The position numbers were made by a program, and so were the translations under genes. Shown piece by piece: positions 50,855 to 59,529 of a stretch of 64,000 nt of DNA. The notes beneath the pieces were generated by a model. The model was given only the letters and a program-made list of their open reading frames with translations. It was not told where the DNA came from and ran no database searches. The stretch's first letter is position 1. The number at the start of each line of letters is the position of its first letter. The DNA is taken from positions 1 through 64,000 of the forward strand of contig NZ_CAJFCL010000010.1 in assembly GCF_904063065.1 (NCBI RefSeq), written 5' to 3'. This DNA is from Pseudomonas paraversuta. GTDB lineage: Bacteria > Pseudomonadota > Gammaproteobacteria > Pseudomonadales > Pseudomonadaceae.

Positions 50855-52771
50855 TTATTGATCAGCAGCTGGGCCGCCGATAGGTGTTTCCGGGCGCTCG
50901 GTCTTGTCCAGGGTTGGAGCAGTCGGGGTACCCGAGCCACCACCTTCCCAGTCACGCGGCTCCCGTGGCGGGCGCCCCGCCATGATGTCGTCGATCTGAT
51001 CGGCATCGATCGTTTCGTACTTCATCAAGGCATCAGCCATGGCTTCCAGCTTGTCACGATTGTCGGTCAGGATCTGCTTGGCAGTGCCATAGCACTGATC
51101 AATGATGCTGCGCACTTCGGAGTCGATCAGCTTGGCTGTCTCGCCTGAAACGCTCGAGCTCTGACCACCGCCACGCCCCAGATACGACTCTTCGTCTTCG
51201 GCATACATCAGCGGGCCCAATTTCTCGGACAGGCCCCATTTGGTGACCATGTTCCGGGCAATCTGGCTCGCACGCATGATGTCGTTGGACGCACCGGTAG
51301 TCACGCCGTCAAAGCCCAGGGTCATCTCTTCAGCAATACGGCCGCCATAGAGCGAGCAGATCTGGCTGATCAGAGCACGCTTGGACAGGCTATAACGATC
51401 CTCTTCCGGCAGGAACATGGTGACGCCCAGGGCGCGACCACGAGGAATGATCGAAACCTTGTAAACCGGATCGTGCTCAGGCACAACGCGACCAACAATG
51501 GCATGACCCGCTTCGTGATAAGCCGTGTTGCGCTTTTCTTTGTCCGACATGACCATCGATTTGCGCTCTGCGCCCATCATGATCTTGTCTTTAGCCAGCT
51601 CGAATTCTTTCATTTCCACAACACGCTTACCGGTGCGCGCTGCAAACAGGGAAGCTTCGTTCACCAGGTTGGCCAGGTCAGCACCCGAGAAGCCCGGAGT
51701 ACCACGCGCAATCACGCCTGGCTGGACATCATCGCCCATCGGAACTTTGCGCATGTGCACCTTGAGAATCTGCTCACGGCCACGAATGTCCGGCAAGCCA
51801 ACCACGACCTGACGGTCAAAGCGGCCTGGACGCAACAGCGCAGGGTCGAGCACGTCCGGACGGTTGGTGGCGGCAATCACAATGATACCGTCATTCATCT
51901 CAAAGCCGTCCATCTCAACCAGCAACTGGTTAAGGGTTTGCTCACGCTCATCATGACCGCCGCCCATACCGTTACCACGGTGACGGCCGACAGCATCGAT
52001 TTCATCGATAAAGATGATGCAAGGTGCGTGCTTTTTCGCCTGTTCGAACATGTCACGAACACGGCTGGCACCAACACCGACGAACATTTCAACGAAGTCC
52101 GAACCGGAAATCGTGAAGAACGGCACCTTGGCTTCGCCAGCAATCGCCTTGGCGATCAAGGTTTTACCGGTACCCGGCGGGCCAACCATCAGCACACCAC
52201 GGGGAATTCGACCGCCCAGACGCTGGAACTTGCCCGGGTCGCGAAGGAATTCGACCAGCTCGCCTACTTCTTCTTTCGCTTCGTCACAACCGGCTACGTC
52301 AGCCAGGGTCGTTTTGACCTGGTCTTCCGATAGCAGCCGTGCCTTGCTCTTGCCAAAGCTCATCGGCCCGCCTTTACCGCCGGCACCGCCCTGCATCTGA
52401 CGCATGAAGAACATGAAGACAGCGATGATCACCAGAATCGGGAAGCTCGCAACGAGCAATTGAGTCCAGATGCTTTGCTGCTCAGGCAGCTTGCCCTCAA
52501 CGGTCACATGGTTATCAACCAGATCACCGATCAAACCGTTGTCCTGAATAGCCGGACGGATGGTTTTGAAGGAATCGCCATCGCTGCGTTTGCCGGTAAT
52601 CACGTAGCCGTCCACGGCAACGCGTTCGACCTTGCCATCCTTAACTTGCTGGATGAAGTCGGAATAGTTGAGGGTTTGTGGCTCGTTTGGACTGGAGAAG
52701 TTGTTCATCACTGTCACCAGGACAGCTGCGATGATCAACCACAGGATCAGATTCTTTGCCATATCGTTCAA
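50855..52771 (-). CDS. ftsH: ATP-dependent zinc metalloprotease FtsH
   Basis: This is a membrane-bound AAA+ protease that degrades unassembled membrane proteins and, in enterobacteria, LpxC and sigma-32. Two transmembrane helices (about 7-25 and 105-125) flank the periplasmic domain. The AAA+ module has GPPGTGKT (about 200), FIDEIDAVGRHRG and the SRH arginines; the zinc site is HEAGH (about 420). For the start, GAGGG lies 7 bases before TTG 52771 (638 residues, MNDMAKN), while the ATG at 52762 is 16 bases away, so TTG is preferred on spacing, although databases often use the ATG. Confidence 0.95.
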   Translation of the reverse strand: MNDMAKNLILWLIIAAVLVTVMNNFSSPNEPQTLNYSDFIQQVKDGKVERVAVDGYVITGKRSDGDSFKTIRPAIQDNGLIGDLVDNHVTVEGKLPEQQSIWTQLLVASFPILVIIAVFMFFMRQMQGGAGGKGGPMSFGKSKARLLSEDQVKTTLADVAGCDEAKEEVGELVEFLRDPGKFQRLGGRIPRGVLMVGPPGTGKTLIAKAIAGEAKVPFFTISGSDFVEMFVGVGASRVRDMFEQAKKHAPCIIFIDEIDAVGRHRGNGMGGGHDEREQTLNQLLVEMDGFEMNDGIIVIAATNRPDVLDPALLRPGRFDRQVVVGLPDIRGREQILKVHMRKVPMGDDVQPGVIARGTPGFSGADLANLVNEASLFAARTGKRVVEMKEFELAKDKIMMGAERKSMVMSDKEKRNTAYHEAGHAIVGRVVPEHDPVYKVSIIPRGRALGVTMFLPEEDRYSLSKRALISQICSLYGGRIAEEMTLGFDGVTTGASNDIMRASQIARNMVTKWGLSEKLGPLMYAEDEESYLGRGGGQSSSVSGETAKLIDSEVRSIIDQCYGTAKQILTDNRDKLEAMADALMKYETIDADQIDDIMAGRPPREPRDWEGGGSGTPTAPTLDKTERPETPIGGPAADQ

Positions 52772-52953
52772 TTAGCTACCCTCTGAAGCAAGCCCCGCTA
52801 CTGAAGCGTGCTTCGCATGATATTCACCGGCATAACTTACTACATTGCCTACAACCCTTGCAGGCTCCGTCTGTAACCCTTTGTGAAACTTTGACTACAC
52901 AATATTCTTTATGTGGGATCTGTAAAGCGATACAAAAAAACCTATCACCCGAT

Positions 52954-53604
52954 TCAGAGACGCTCATCACTGGCAGATCCGGCGATTCCACGAAAGCCGC
53001 GGCCCAGCAAATATTGCTCACGGGACCTGTCTCGCGAAGAAGACGGCTTGCGCATCTGCACCTTATCAAACAGCTTGCGAATGTCTTTGTGGTATTCGTC
53101 GAAGCCTTCACCCTGGAAGACCTTGATCAAAAAATCACCACCGGGCCGCAAGACACGTCCGGCAAGATCCAGTGCCAATTCGCACAAGAACATCGCCCGA
53201 GGCATGTCAACAGCTGCCAATCCACTCATATTGGGGGCCATATCCGAAATCACAAGGTCTACCTGCGTATTTCCGACAGCTTCAAGAATCTGGGCAAGTA
53301 CGTGATCTTCGGTAAAGTCCCCCTGGATAAAGGTCACATCAGGAATGCTGTCCATCTCCAGGATGTCCGAAGCGATCAGTCGCCCCTGACCGCCGATCAG
53401 ACGACTGGTGACCTGCGACCAGCCACCCGGGGCGGCCCCCAGGTCAATAACAGTCATGCCCGGGCGAATAATGCGGTCACGTTCCTGGATCTCCAGCAAC
53501 TTGTAGCTGGCACGCGAACGATACCCGTCTTTTTGCGCCATTTTGACGTATGGGTCGTTGAAATGCTCTTTCAGCCAGTTAAGGCTAGTCTTGGAACGGG
53601 CCAC
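52954..53604 (-). CDS. rlmE: 23S rRNA 2'-O-methyltransferase RlmE
   Basis: RlmE (FtsJ/RrmJ) methylates U2552 in the A-loop of 23S rRNA and is induced by heat in E. coli. The 216-residue protein has the SAM site VIDLGAAPGGWSQV (about 54-67) and the K-D-K-E tetrad (Lys near 36, Asp in SDMAPNMSG, Lys in LIKVFQGEGF, Glu). GTG 53604 (MARSKTSLNW) is chosen because GAGG lies 6 bases upstream; the TTG four codons earlier is part of that site. It is upstream of ftsH with a 182-base gap and divergent from yhbY, as in E. coli. Confidence 0.95.
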   Translation of the reverse strand: MARSKTSLNWLKEHFNDPYVKMAQKDGYRSRASYKLLEIQERDRIIRPGMTVIDLGAAPGGWSQVTSRLIGGQGRLIASDILEMDSIPDVTFIQGDFTEDHVLAQILEAVGNTQVDLVISDMAPNMSGLAAVDMPRAMFLCELALDLAGRVLRPGGDFLIKVFQGEGFDEYHKDIRKLFDKVQMRKPSSSRDRSREQYLLGRGFRGIAGSASDERL

Positions 53605-53710
53605 GGGCCACCTCAAAAAAATAAACGGGTCGTGATTAACTGGGCGGTCCCGGACTCCCTCGGGTAAACTGGCCGCCGCTTTTTACAAGATCAGACACAG
53701 GGGTCAGATT

Positions 53711-54019
53711 ATGCCGCTCACTCAAGAGCAGAAGAAACAGTACAAATCCATTGGCCACCATCTGAAACCAGTATTGACTGTGGCTGATAATGGTTTGACT
53801 GAGGGTGTTTTAGCCGAACTCGAACGCGCATTGGGCGATCACGAGTTGATTAAAATCAAAGTCAACATCCTGGATCGCGAATCCCGCCTGGAGGCCATTG
53901 CAGAACTGTGCAAGGCAGGCAAAGCGGAATTGGTGCAGGTTATCGGCAAAATGGCGCTTCTTTACCGCAAGAACGTCAATGTTAACAAGCAACTGTCGAA
54001 CATCCATCGTTTCAAGTGA
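53711..54019 (+). CDS. yhbY: YhbY family RNA-binding (CRM-domain) protein
   Basis: A 102-residue single CRM domain related to IF3-C. E. coli YhbY associates with pre-50S particles. It starts MPLTQEQKKQYKSIGHHLKPVLTV and has the basic GxxG-type surface (GKMALLYRKN near residues 80-90). ATG 53711 follows GGGTCAG. It is the only plus-strand gene between 37600 and the right edge of the window. Confidence 0.93.
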   Translation: MPLTQEQKKQYKSIGHHLKPVLTVADNGLTEGVLAELERALGDHELIKIKVNILDRESRLEAIAELCKAGKAELVQVIGKMALLYRKNVNVNKQLSNIHRFK

Positions 54020-54324
54020 TGCCGACAAGGGTCAAGGGTGCGCTTTGCGCGCCCTGACACTCTTGCCTGGCCAATAGCAAAAACTGCCCGCGCAACGCAT
54101 CAGGCAGCCAGAACCAGCCATCGCAACACATCCCGCCAGCAGACTGCATCAAATAGTGCTCGCCGCTTATCGGCCACACTACGCGATACATTGATCAACA
54201 GCGACACCACAGCATACAGCCCGGCACCGCCAAAAAATTCTGTGTGCAACAAGCATCAGCCGCCAACCCGGATATCCGGGCCGGCCGCCAAAGCAGTGCG
54301 CCCGCACGAAGCGGGCGCCTTTTC
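54020..54324. other. Spacer between yhbY and greA without a supported gene
   Basis: About 300 bases. It contains a hairpin just after yhbY (AGGGTGCGC/GCGCGCCCT, about 54034-54055) and a GCGCCCGC/GCGGGCGC hairpin (54296-54317) close to the greA stop with CTTTTCTC on its plus-strand side. An open minus-strand stretch ending at TGA 54102 (C-terminal GLYAVVSLLINVSRSVADK) could be a remnant of the membrane-protein gene that lies here in P. aeruginosa, but I cannot show homology. Confidence 0.35.
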
Positions 54325-54801
54325 TCAGATGTGACGTACTTCGACAATCTCGTACTCAATGACGCCGCCCGGTGTTTTCACCGCAACCACATCACCTTCT
54401 TCCTTGGCAATCAAGGCACGAGCAAGTGGCGAACCTACGGAGATTTTTCCGAGTTTGAAGTCAGCCTCATCCTCACCAACGATCTGATAAGTCACGCGCT
54501 CGTCAGTTTCAACGTTCGCGATCTCGACCGTCGTGCCGAAAATCACCTTGCCGGTATGAGGAATCGCCGCCACATCAATAACCACTGCGTTCTGCAGACG
54601 GCCCTCGATATCACGGATACGCGCCTCAGACATACCTTGCAGCTCACGAGCGGCATGGTACTCAGCATTTTCCTTGAGGTCGCCCAGTTCGCGCGCCGTA
54701 CCGATTTCCTTGCTCAGCTTTGGCCGAACAACCTTGGTCAGGTGTGCAAGCTCTTCTTCCAGGGCTTTATGGCCCTGGACCGTCATTGGGTATTTGATCA
54801 T
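54325..54801 (-). CDS. greA: Transcription elongation factor GreA
   Basis: GreA rescues backtracked RNA polymerase by stimulating transcript cleavage. The 158 residues form the N-terminal coiled coil (about 8-75, with the acidic tip ARELGDLKENAEYHAARE) and the C-terminal FKBP-like globular domain (GSPLARALIAKEEGDVV). ATG 54801 overlaps the carB stop, so it is coupled to carB; the carA-carB-greA operon is known in P. aeruginosa. Confidence 0.97.
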   Translation of the reverse strand: MIKYPMTVQGHKALEEELAHLTKVVRPKLSKEIGTARELGDLKENAEYHAARELQGMSEARIRDIEGRLQNAVVIDVAAIPHTGKVIFGTTVEIANVETDERVTYQIVGEDEADFKLGKISVGSPLARALIAKEEGDVVAVKTPGGVIEYEIVEVRHI

Positions 54802-57800
54802 GCCTTCAATCCTGCGTGTAGATCCTGCAAGCTGCGTACGGTTTTTTCAGGACCGAATTTAAGCGCTTCGCAGATCGCTTCGCCAGCAGCAATAGTCGTG
54901 GTGCAGTAGATTTTGTGCTGCAGAGCGTTGCGGCGAATGGAGTAAGAGTCAGCAATCGACTGACGACCTTCGGTCGTATTGATGATCAGGCTGACTTCAT
55001 CATTTTTGATCATATCGACAACGTGCGGACGACCTTCGGTCACCTTGTTCACCCGGCGCACTTTCAGACCCGCCGCCTCGATGAACTTGGCAGTGCCAAC
55101 GGTCGAAACAATCTCGAAGCCCAGGCTGATCAGATCACGTGCAACACCCGCCACCAAAGGCTTGTCGTCGTCACGTACGCTGATGAACGCAGTACCGCCG
55201 GTAGGCAGAACCTCGCTGGCACCCATTTGAGCCTTGGCAAAAGCTTCACCGAAGGTATCGCCCACGCCCATCACTTCACCGGTGGACTTCATCTCAGGGC
55301 CGAGAATCGGGTCAACACCAGGGAATTTGGCGAACGGGAAGACCGCCTCTTTCACGCTGTAGAAGTTTGGAATGATTTCTTTAGTGAAACCGATTTCCTT
55401 CAGGGTTTTACCAGCCATCACCCGAGCCGCGATCATCGCCAGGGAAACACCGATGCACTTGGATACGAAAGGAACTGTACGCGAAGCACGCGGGTTCACT
55501 TCGATCACATAGATATCTTCGCCCTGCAGAGCAAGCTGCACGTTCATCAGGCCGACAACGCCCAACTCCAGAGCCATTTTCTTGACCTGTTCACGCATCT
55601 CGTCCTGGATATGCAACGGCAGCGAGTACGGTGGCAGCGAGCATGCGGAGTCACCGGAGTGAACACCTGCCTGCTCAATGTGCTGCATGATCGCGCCGAT
55701 CACTACGTCAGTTCCGTCGCAGACGGCATCAACGTCCATTTCGATTGCACAGTTCAGGAAGTGATCCAGCAGCACCGGGCTGTCGTTGGACACTTTCACC
55801 GCATCGCGCAGGTAACGCTTGAGCTCGTCTTCTTCGTAAACGATTTCCATCGCCCGGCCGCCCAACACGTAGGAAGGACGAACCACCAGCGGGTAACCGA
55901 TTTTGGAGGCAGCACGAATAGCTTCGTCTTCGCTGCGCACAGTGGCGTTTGGCGGCTGACGCAGGTTCAGACGCTCAACCATTTGCTGGAAGCGCTCACG
56001 GTCTTCTGCACGGTCGATAGCATCAGGGCTGGTACCAATGATCGGCACGCCTGCTTCTTCCAGCGCACGGGCCAGTTTCAACGGGGTCTGGCCGCCGTAC
56101 TGGACGATCACGCCCTTCGGCTTCTCGACACGTACGATTTCCAGCACGTCTTCCAGGGTCACGGATTCGAAGTACAGACGATCCGAGGTGTCGTAGTCAG
56201 TGGAAACAGTTTCCGGGTTGCAGTTGACCATGATGGTTTCGTAACCATCGGCACGCAACGCCAGAGCCGCGTGAACGCAGCAGTAGTCGAACTCGATACC
56301 CTGACCGATACGGTTCGGACCACCACCCAGAATCATGATCTTGTCACGATCCGAAGGGTTGGCCTCGCACTCTTCCTCATAGGTCGAGTACATGTAAGCC
56401 GTGTCGGTCGCAAACTCGGCTGCGCAGGTGTCAACGCGCTTGTAAACCGGGAACACTTCCAGCTTGTGACGATGGCGACGCAGGTTCTTCTCGGTCACAC
56501 CCAGCAGTACAGCCAGACGTGCGTCAGAGAAGCCTTTGCGCTTGAGGCGATACATGGCATCGCGATCAATCGAAGACAGCGCCATGGTCTTGATCTTCTC
56601 TTCGTCCTTGATCAGATCTTCGATCTGCACCAGGAACCAAGGGTCAATCATGTTCATGCCGAAGATGTCTTCTACGGTCATGCCGGCACGGAATGCGTCG
56701 GCCACGTACCAGATACGCTCGGCACCCGGCACAGTCAGCTCGCGCTTGAGCACCGCCATGCTTTCCGGGTTGCTCAGGTCCAGCTTTGGATCAAGACCGC
56801 TGACACCCACTTCCAGACCGCGAAGGGCTTTCTGCAAGGATTCCTGGAAAGTCCGGCCAATGGCCATGACTTCACCAACCGACTTCATCTGAGTTGTCAG
56901 GCGCGCATCGGCTTTAGGGAATTTTTCGAAAGCAAAGCGCGGCAGCTTGGTCACGACGTAGTCGATGGACGGCTCGAAGGACGCCGGAGTAGCGCCACCG
57001 GTGATTTCGTTCTGCAACTCGTCCAGGGTGTAACCGATCGCCAGCTTGGCAGCGATACGCGCAATCGGGAAACCGGTGGCTTTCGAAGCCAGCGCCGAAG
57101 AACGCGAAACACGCGGGTTCATCTCGATCACAACCATACGGCCAGTGTCCGGGCAAATGCCGAACTGCACGTTGGAACCACCGGTCTCAACGCCGATCTC
57201 ACGCAGTACCGCCAGCGAGGCGTTACGCATGATCTGGTATTCCTTGTCCGTCAGGGTCTGTGCCGGAGCAACAGTGATCGAGTCACCGGTGTGCACGCCC
57301 ATCGGGTCAAAGTTTTCGATCGAGCAAACGATGATGCAGTTGTCCTTTTTGTCGCGGACAACCTCCATTTCGTACTCTTTCCAGCCGATCAGGGATTCGT
57401 CGATCAGCAGCTCTTTGGTCGGCGACAGGTCCAGACCACGAGCGCAGATTTCTTCGAACTCTTCACGGTTGTAAGCGATACCGCCACCGGTGCCGCCCAT
57501 GGTGAACGATGGACGGATGATGCACGGGAAGCCCAGCTTTTCGAGGACCGCATTGGCCTCTTCCATGCTGTGGGCGATACCGGAGCGCGGGCAATCCAGA
57601 CCGATGGACTTCATCGCCTTGTCAAAACGCGAACGGTCTTCAGCCTTGTCGATGGTGTCGGCATTGGCGCCGATCATTTCTACGCCGAACTTCTCCAGAA
57701 CGCCTTCACGCTCCAGATCCAGTGCGCAGTTCAGAGCAGTCTGGCCGCCCATGGTCGGCAACAGAGCGTCCGGACGCTCTTTTTCGATGATCTTGGCAAC

Positions 57801-58019
57801 AGTCTGCCACTTGATCGGCTCGATGTACGTTGCGTCGGCCATGTCCGGGTCGGTCATGATGGTGGCCGGGTTGGAGTTCACCAGGATGACGCGATAGCCT
57901 TCCTCGCGCAGAGCTTTACAAGCCTGGGCGCCGGAGTAGTCGAATTCACAGGCCTGGCCGATAACGATCGGGCCAGCGCCGAGAATCAGGATGCTTTTAA
58001 TGTCTGTACGTTTTGGCAT
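54798..58019 (-). CDS. carB: Carbamoyl-phosphate synthase, large subunit
   Basis: CarB makes carbamoyl phosphate from bicarbonate, ATP and the ammonia delivered by CarA, feeding arginine and pyrimidine synthesis. The 1073 residues have two homologous ATP-grasp halves (MGGTGGGIAYN in the first, VRPSYVLGGRAMEIVY in the second), an oligomerisation domain between them and a C-terminal MGS-like allosteric domain (about 935-1073, DDKPLVAGVARDLISLGFE). ATG 58019 gives the standard length; the TTG five codons earlier is rejected. The 114-base gap after carA holds GC-rich inverted repeats but no ORF like the one reported in P. aeruginosa. Confidence 0.98.
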   Translation of the reverse strand: MPKRTDIKSILILGAGPIVIGQACEFDYSGAQACKALREEGYRVILVNSNPATIMTDPDMADATYIEPIKWQTVAKIIEKERPDALLPTMGGQTALNCALDLEREGVLEKFGVEMIGANADTIDKAEDRSRFDKAMKSIGLDCPRSGIAHSMEEANAVLEKLGFPCIIRPSFTMGGTGGGIAYNREEFEEICARGLDLSPTKELLIDESLIGWKEYEMEVVRDKKDNCIIVCSIENFDPMGVHTGDSITVAPAQTLTDKEYQIMRNASLAVLREIGVETGGSNVQFGICPDTGRMVVIEMNPRVSRSSALASKATGFPIARIAAKLAIGYTLDELQNEITGGATPASFEPSIDYVVTKLPRFAFEKFPKADARLTTQMKSVGEVMAIGRTFQESLQKALRGLEVGVSGLDPKLDLSNPESMAVLKRELTVPGAERIWYVADAFRAGMTVEDIFGMNMIDPWFLVQIEDLIKDEEKIKTMALSSIDRDAMYRLKRKGFSDARLAVLLGVTEKNLRRHRHKLEVFPVYKRVDTCAAEFATDTAYMYSTYEEECEANPSDRDKIMILGGGPNRIGQGIEFDYCCVHAALALRADGYETIMVNCNPETVSTDYDTSDRLYFESVTLEDVLEIVRVEKPKGVIVQYGGQTPLKLARALEEAGVPIIGTSPDAIDRAEDRERFQQMVERLNLRQPPNATVRSEDEAIRAASKIGYPLVVRPSYVLGGRAMEIVYEEDELKRYLRDAVKVSNDSPVLLDHFLNCAIEMDVDAVCDGTDVVIGAIMQHIEQAGVHSGDSACSLPPYSLPLHIQDEMREQVKKMALELGVVGLMNVQLALQGEDIYVIEVNPRASRTVPFVSKCIGVSLAMIAARVMAGKTLKEIGFTKEIIPNFYSVKEAVFPFAKFPGVDPILGPEMKSTGEVMGVGDTFGEAFAKAQMGASEVLPTGGTAFISVRDDDKPLVAGVARDLISLGFEIVSTVGTAKFIEAAGLKVRRVNKVTEGRPHVVDMIKNDEVSLIINTTEGRQSIADSYSIRRNALQHKIYCTTTIAAGEAICEALKFGPEKTVRSLQDLHAGLKA

Positions 58020-58133
58020 GGGTTTGTCACTCAAATCCGCAGGTCAGTCGGCAAGCCGTCGATCAAGTCTGTGAAGCACCCAAGGGGCCGCCGGAGTCCG
58101 GGGCCGGCACTGGGCACTGGCACAAGGGTATGA

Positions 58134-59270
58134 TCAGCGGCGCTTGGCCATCTCATTGATGAAACGATCGAACAGCGGCGCTACGTCGTTCGGGCCAGGG
58201 CTTGCTTCAGGGTGACCCTGGAAGCTGAAAGCGCTCTTGTCGGTCAGCTCGATACCTTGCAAGGTGCCGTCAAACAGCGACTTGTGGATTGCGCGCACGT
58301 TGGCCGGCAAAGTCGCTTCATCAACCGCAAAACCGTGGTTCTGACTGGTGATCATCACAACGCCCGTGTCCAGATCCTGAACCGGGTGGTTCGCACCGTG
58401 GTGGCCGTGACCCATTTTCACCGTCTTGGCGCCGGACGCCAGAGCCAGCAACTGGTGTCCCAGGCAGATACCGAACACCGGAATTTCGGTTTTCAGCACT
58501 TCCTGAATAGCCGTGATTGCGTAGTCGCATGGCTCCGGATCACCCGGGCCGTTGGACAGGAACACACCATCCGGATTCAGTGCCAGTACGTCGCTGGCCG
58601 GAGTTTGTGCCGGCACAACAGTGACGCGGCAGCCACGCTCAACCAGCATGCGCAGGATGTTCCACTTTACGCCGTAGTCGTAGGCAACTACGTGATAAGG
58701 CAGCTCGGACGCTTCAATTGTCGGATGGCTATCGGTGGCCAGGTTCCAGACACTGGAGCGCCACTCGTAAGCCTTCTCGGTGCTGACAACTTTCGCCAGA
58801 TCCATGCCTTTCAGGCCCGGGAAGCCGCGCGCAGCAGCAATGGCAGCTTCGTCAGAAATGTTGTCGCCGGCCATGATGCAGCCGTTCTGTGCACCTTTCT
58901 CACGCAAAATGCGGGTCAGGCGACGGGTATCGATACCTGCGATAGCGACAACATTGTTGGCTTTCAGGTAATCGGAAAGCGACATCGTGTTGCGCCAGTT
59001 GCTGGCAACCAGTGGCAGATCACGAATAACCAGACCTGCGGACCAGACACGATCAGACTCGGCATCTTCCGGCGTAGTACCGGTATTGCCAACATGCGGG
59101 TAAGTCAGGGTAACGATTTGCTGAGCGTAGGATGGATCCGTCAAGATCTCCTGGTAGCCAGTCATTGCGGTGTTAAACACCACCTCTCCAACGGTCTGAC
59201 CGTCGGCTCCAATGGCTTCGCCGCGAAAAATGCTGCCATCAGCGAGGGCGAGTATGGCTTGCTTAGTCAA
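58134..59270 (-). CDS. carA: Carbamoyl-phosphate synthase, small (glutaminase) subunit
   Basis: CarA hydrolyses glutamine and channels ammonia to CarB. The 378 residues consist of an N-terminal CPSase small-chain domain (1-150) and a class I amidotransferase domain with the nucleophile Cys in FGICLGHQLLALA (about 270) and the His-Glu pair in FQGHPEASPGP (about 354-356). The start is TTG 59270 with GGGAGG six bases upstream. This TTG overlaps the stop of a 30-codon leader ORF that spans an intrinsic terminator. Confidence 0.97.
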   Translation of the reverse strand: MTKQAILALADGSIFRGEAIGADGQTVGEVVFNTAMTGYQEILTDPSYAQQIVTLTYPHVGNTGTTPEDAESDRVWSAGLVIRDLPLVASNWRNTMSLSDYLKANNVVAIAGIDTRRLTRILREKGAQNGCIMAGDNISDEAAIAAARGFPGLKGMDLAKVVSTEKAYEWRSSVWNLATDSHPTIEASELPYHVVAYDYGVKWNILRMLVERGCRVTVVPAQTPASDVLALNPDGVFLSNGPGDPEPCDYAITAIQEVLKTEIPVFGICLGHQLLALASGAKTVKMGHGHHGANHPVQDLDTGVVMITSQNHGFAVDEATLPANVRAIHKSLFDGTLQGIELTDKSAFSFQGHPEASPGPNDVAPLFDRFINEMAKRR

Positions 59271-59359
59271 GAAGACCTCCCGTAAATAAAGCCTGAAAGG
59301 GCGATCGCAGGTTGTAAAAAAGCGGAGTGACGTATGGACACGTCACCCCGCTTCTTCAT
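59267..59359 (-). CDS. Candidate carA leader peptide
   Basis: ATG 59359 opens a 30-codon ORF (N-terminus MKKRGDVSIRHSAF, C-terminus SGFIYGRSS) whose TGA (59269-59267) shares bases with the carA TTG start (TTGA). The ORF runs through the whole terminator hairpin at 59316-59352. Translation of it would place a ribosome on the stem, as in the E. coli pyrBI leader. I see no strong ribosome-binding site before its ATG, which counts against it. There is no homology evidence. Confidence 0.45.
   Translation of the reverse strand: MKKRGDVSIRHSAFLQPAIALSGFIYGRSS
59316..59352 (-). terminator. Intrinsic terminator/attenuator in the carA leader
   Basis: Stem of 13 bases with one mismatch (AGCGGGGTGACGT against ACGTCACTCCGCT, 6-base loop), followed on the minus strand by TTTTTT at 59316-59321. 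It ends only about 46 bases before the carA start, so it cannot be the end of dapB, which has its own terminator at 59482-59513. Pyrimidine-responsive attenuation of carAB is the simplest explanation. Confidence 0.85.
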
Positions 59360-59481
59360 CGAATTATCTGCGCGCTTTTAGTGGACACACTAAAGCTGTA
59401 GCTTACAGAAAAAGGCTTTTTTGGTCTACCGCTAAAGAGCCTAAAAGGCAGAGGAATGCGACAGAACATCGCTTAGCGGTT

Positions 59482-59513
59482 AAAAGTCAGGCTGCCGGCG
59501 CGCCAACAGCCTG
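59482..59513 (-). terminator. Intrinsic terminator of dnaJ-dapB
   Basis: CAGGCTG/CAGCCTG stem with a GC-rich 12-base interior (59488-59513) followed by ACTTTT on the minus strand, 17 bases after the dapB stop. AAAA/TTTT tracts on both sides suggest bidirectional activity. Confidence 0.8.
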
Positions 59514-59529
59514 ATTTTACAGAGACAAC

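Noticed and set aside
54296..54317. Hairpin after greA as a standard intrinsic terminator
   Set aside because: The T-rich flank is on the plus-strand side, wrong for greA, so I list it only as a structure in the spacer.
54038..54334. 98-codon plus-strand frame between yhbY and greA
   Set aside because: Composition is low-complexity and charged, there is no ribosome-binding site, and it runs into the greA 3' end.
54915..58133. 1072-codon open frame antisense to carB
   Set aside because: It mirrors carB codon periodicity on the opposite strand, has no domain or ribosome-binding site, and carB is unmistakable. High-GC third-position bias keeps this antisense frame open.
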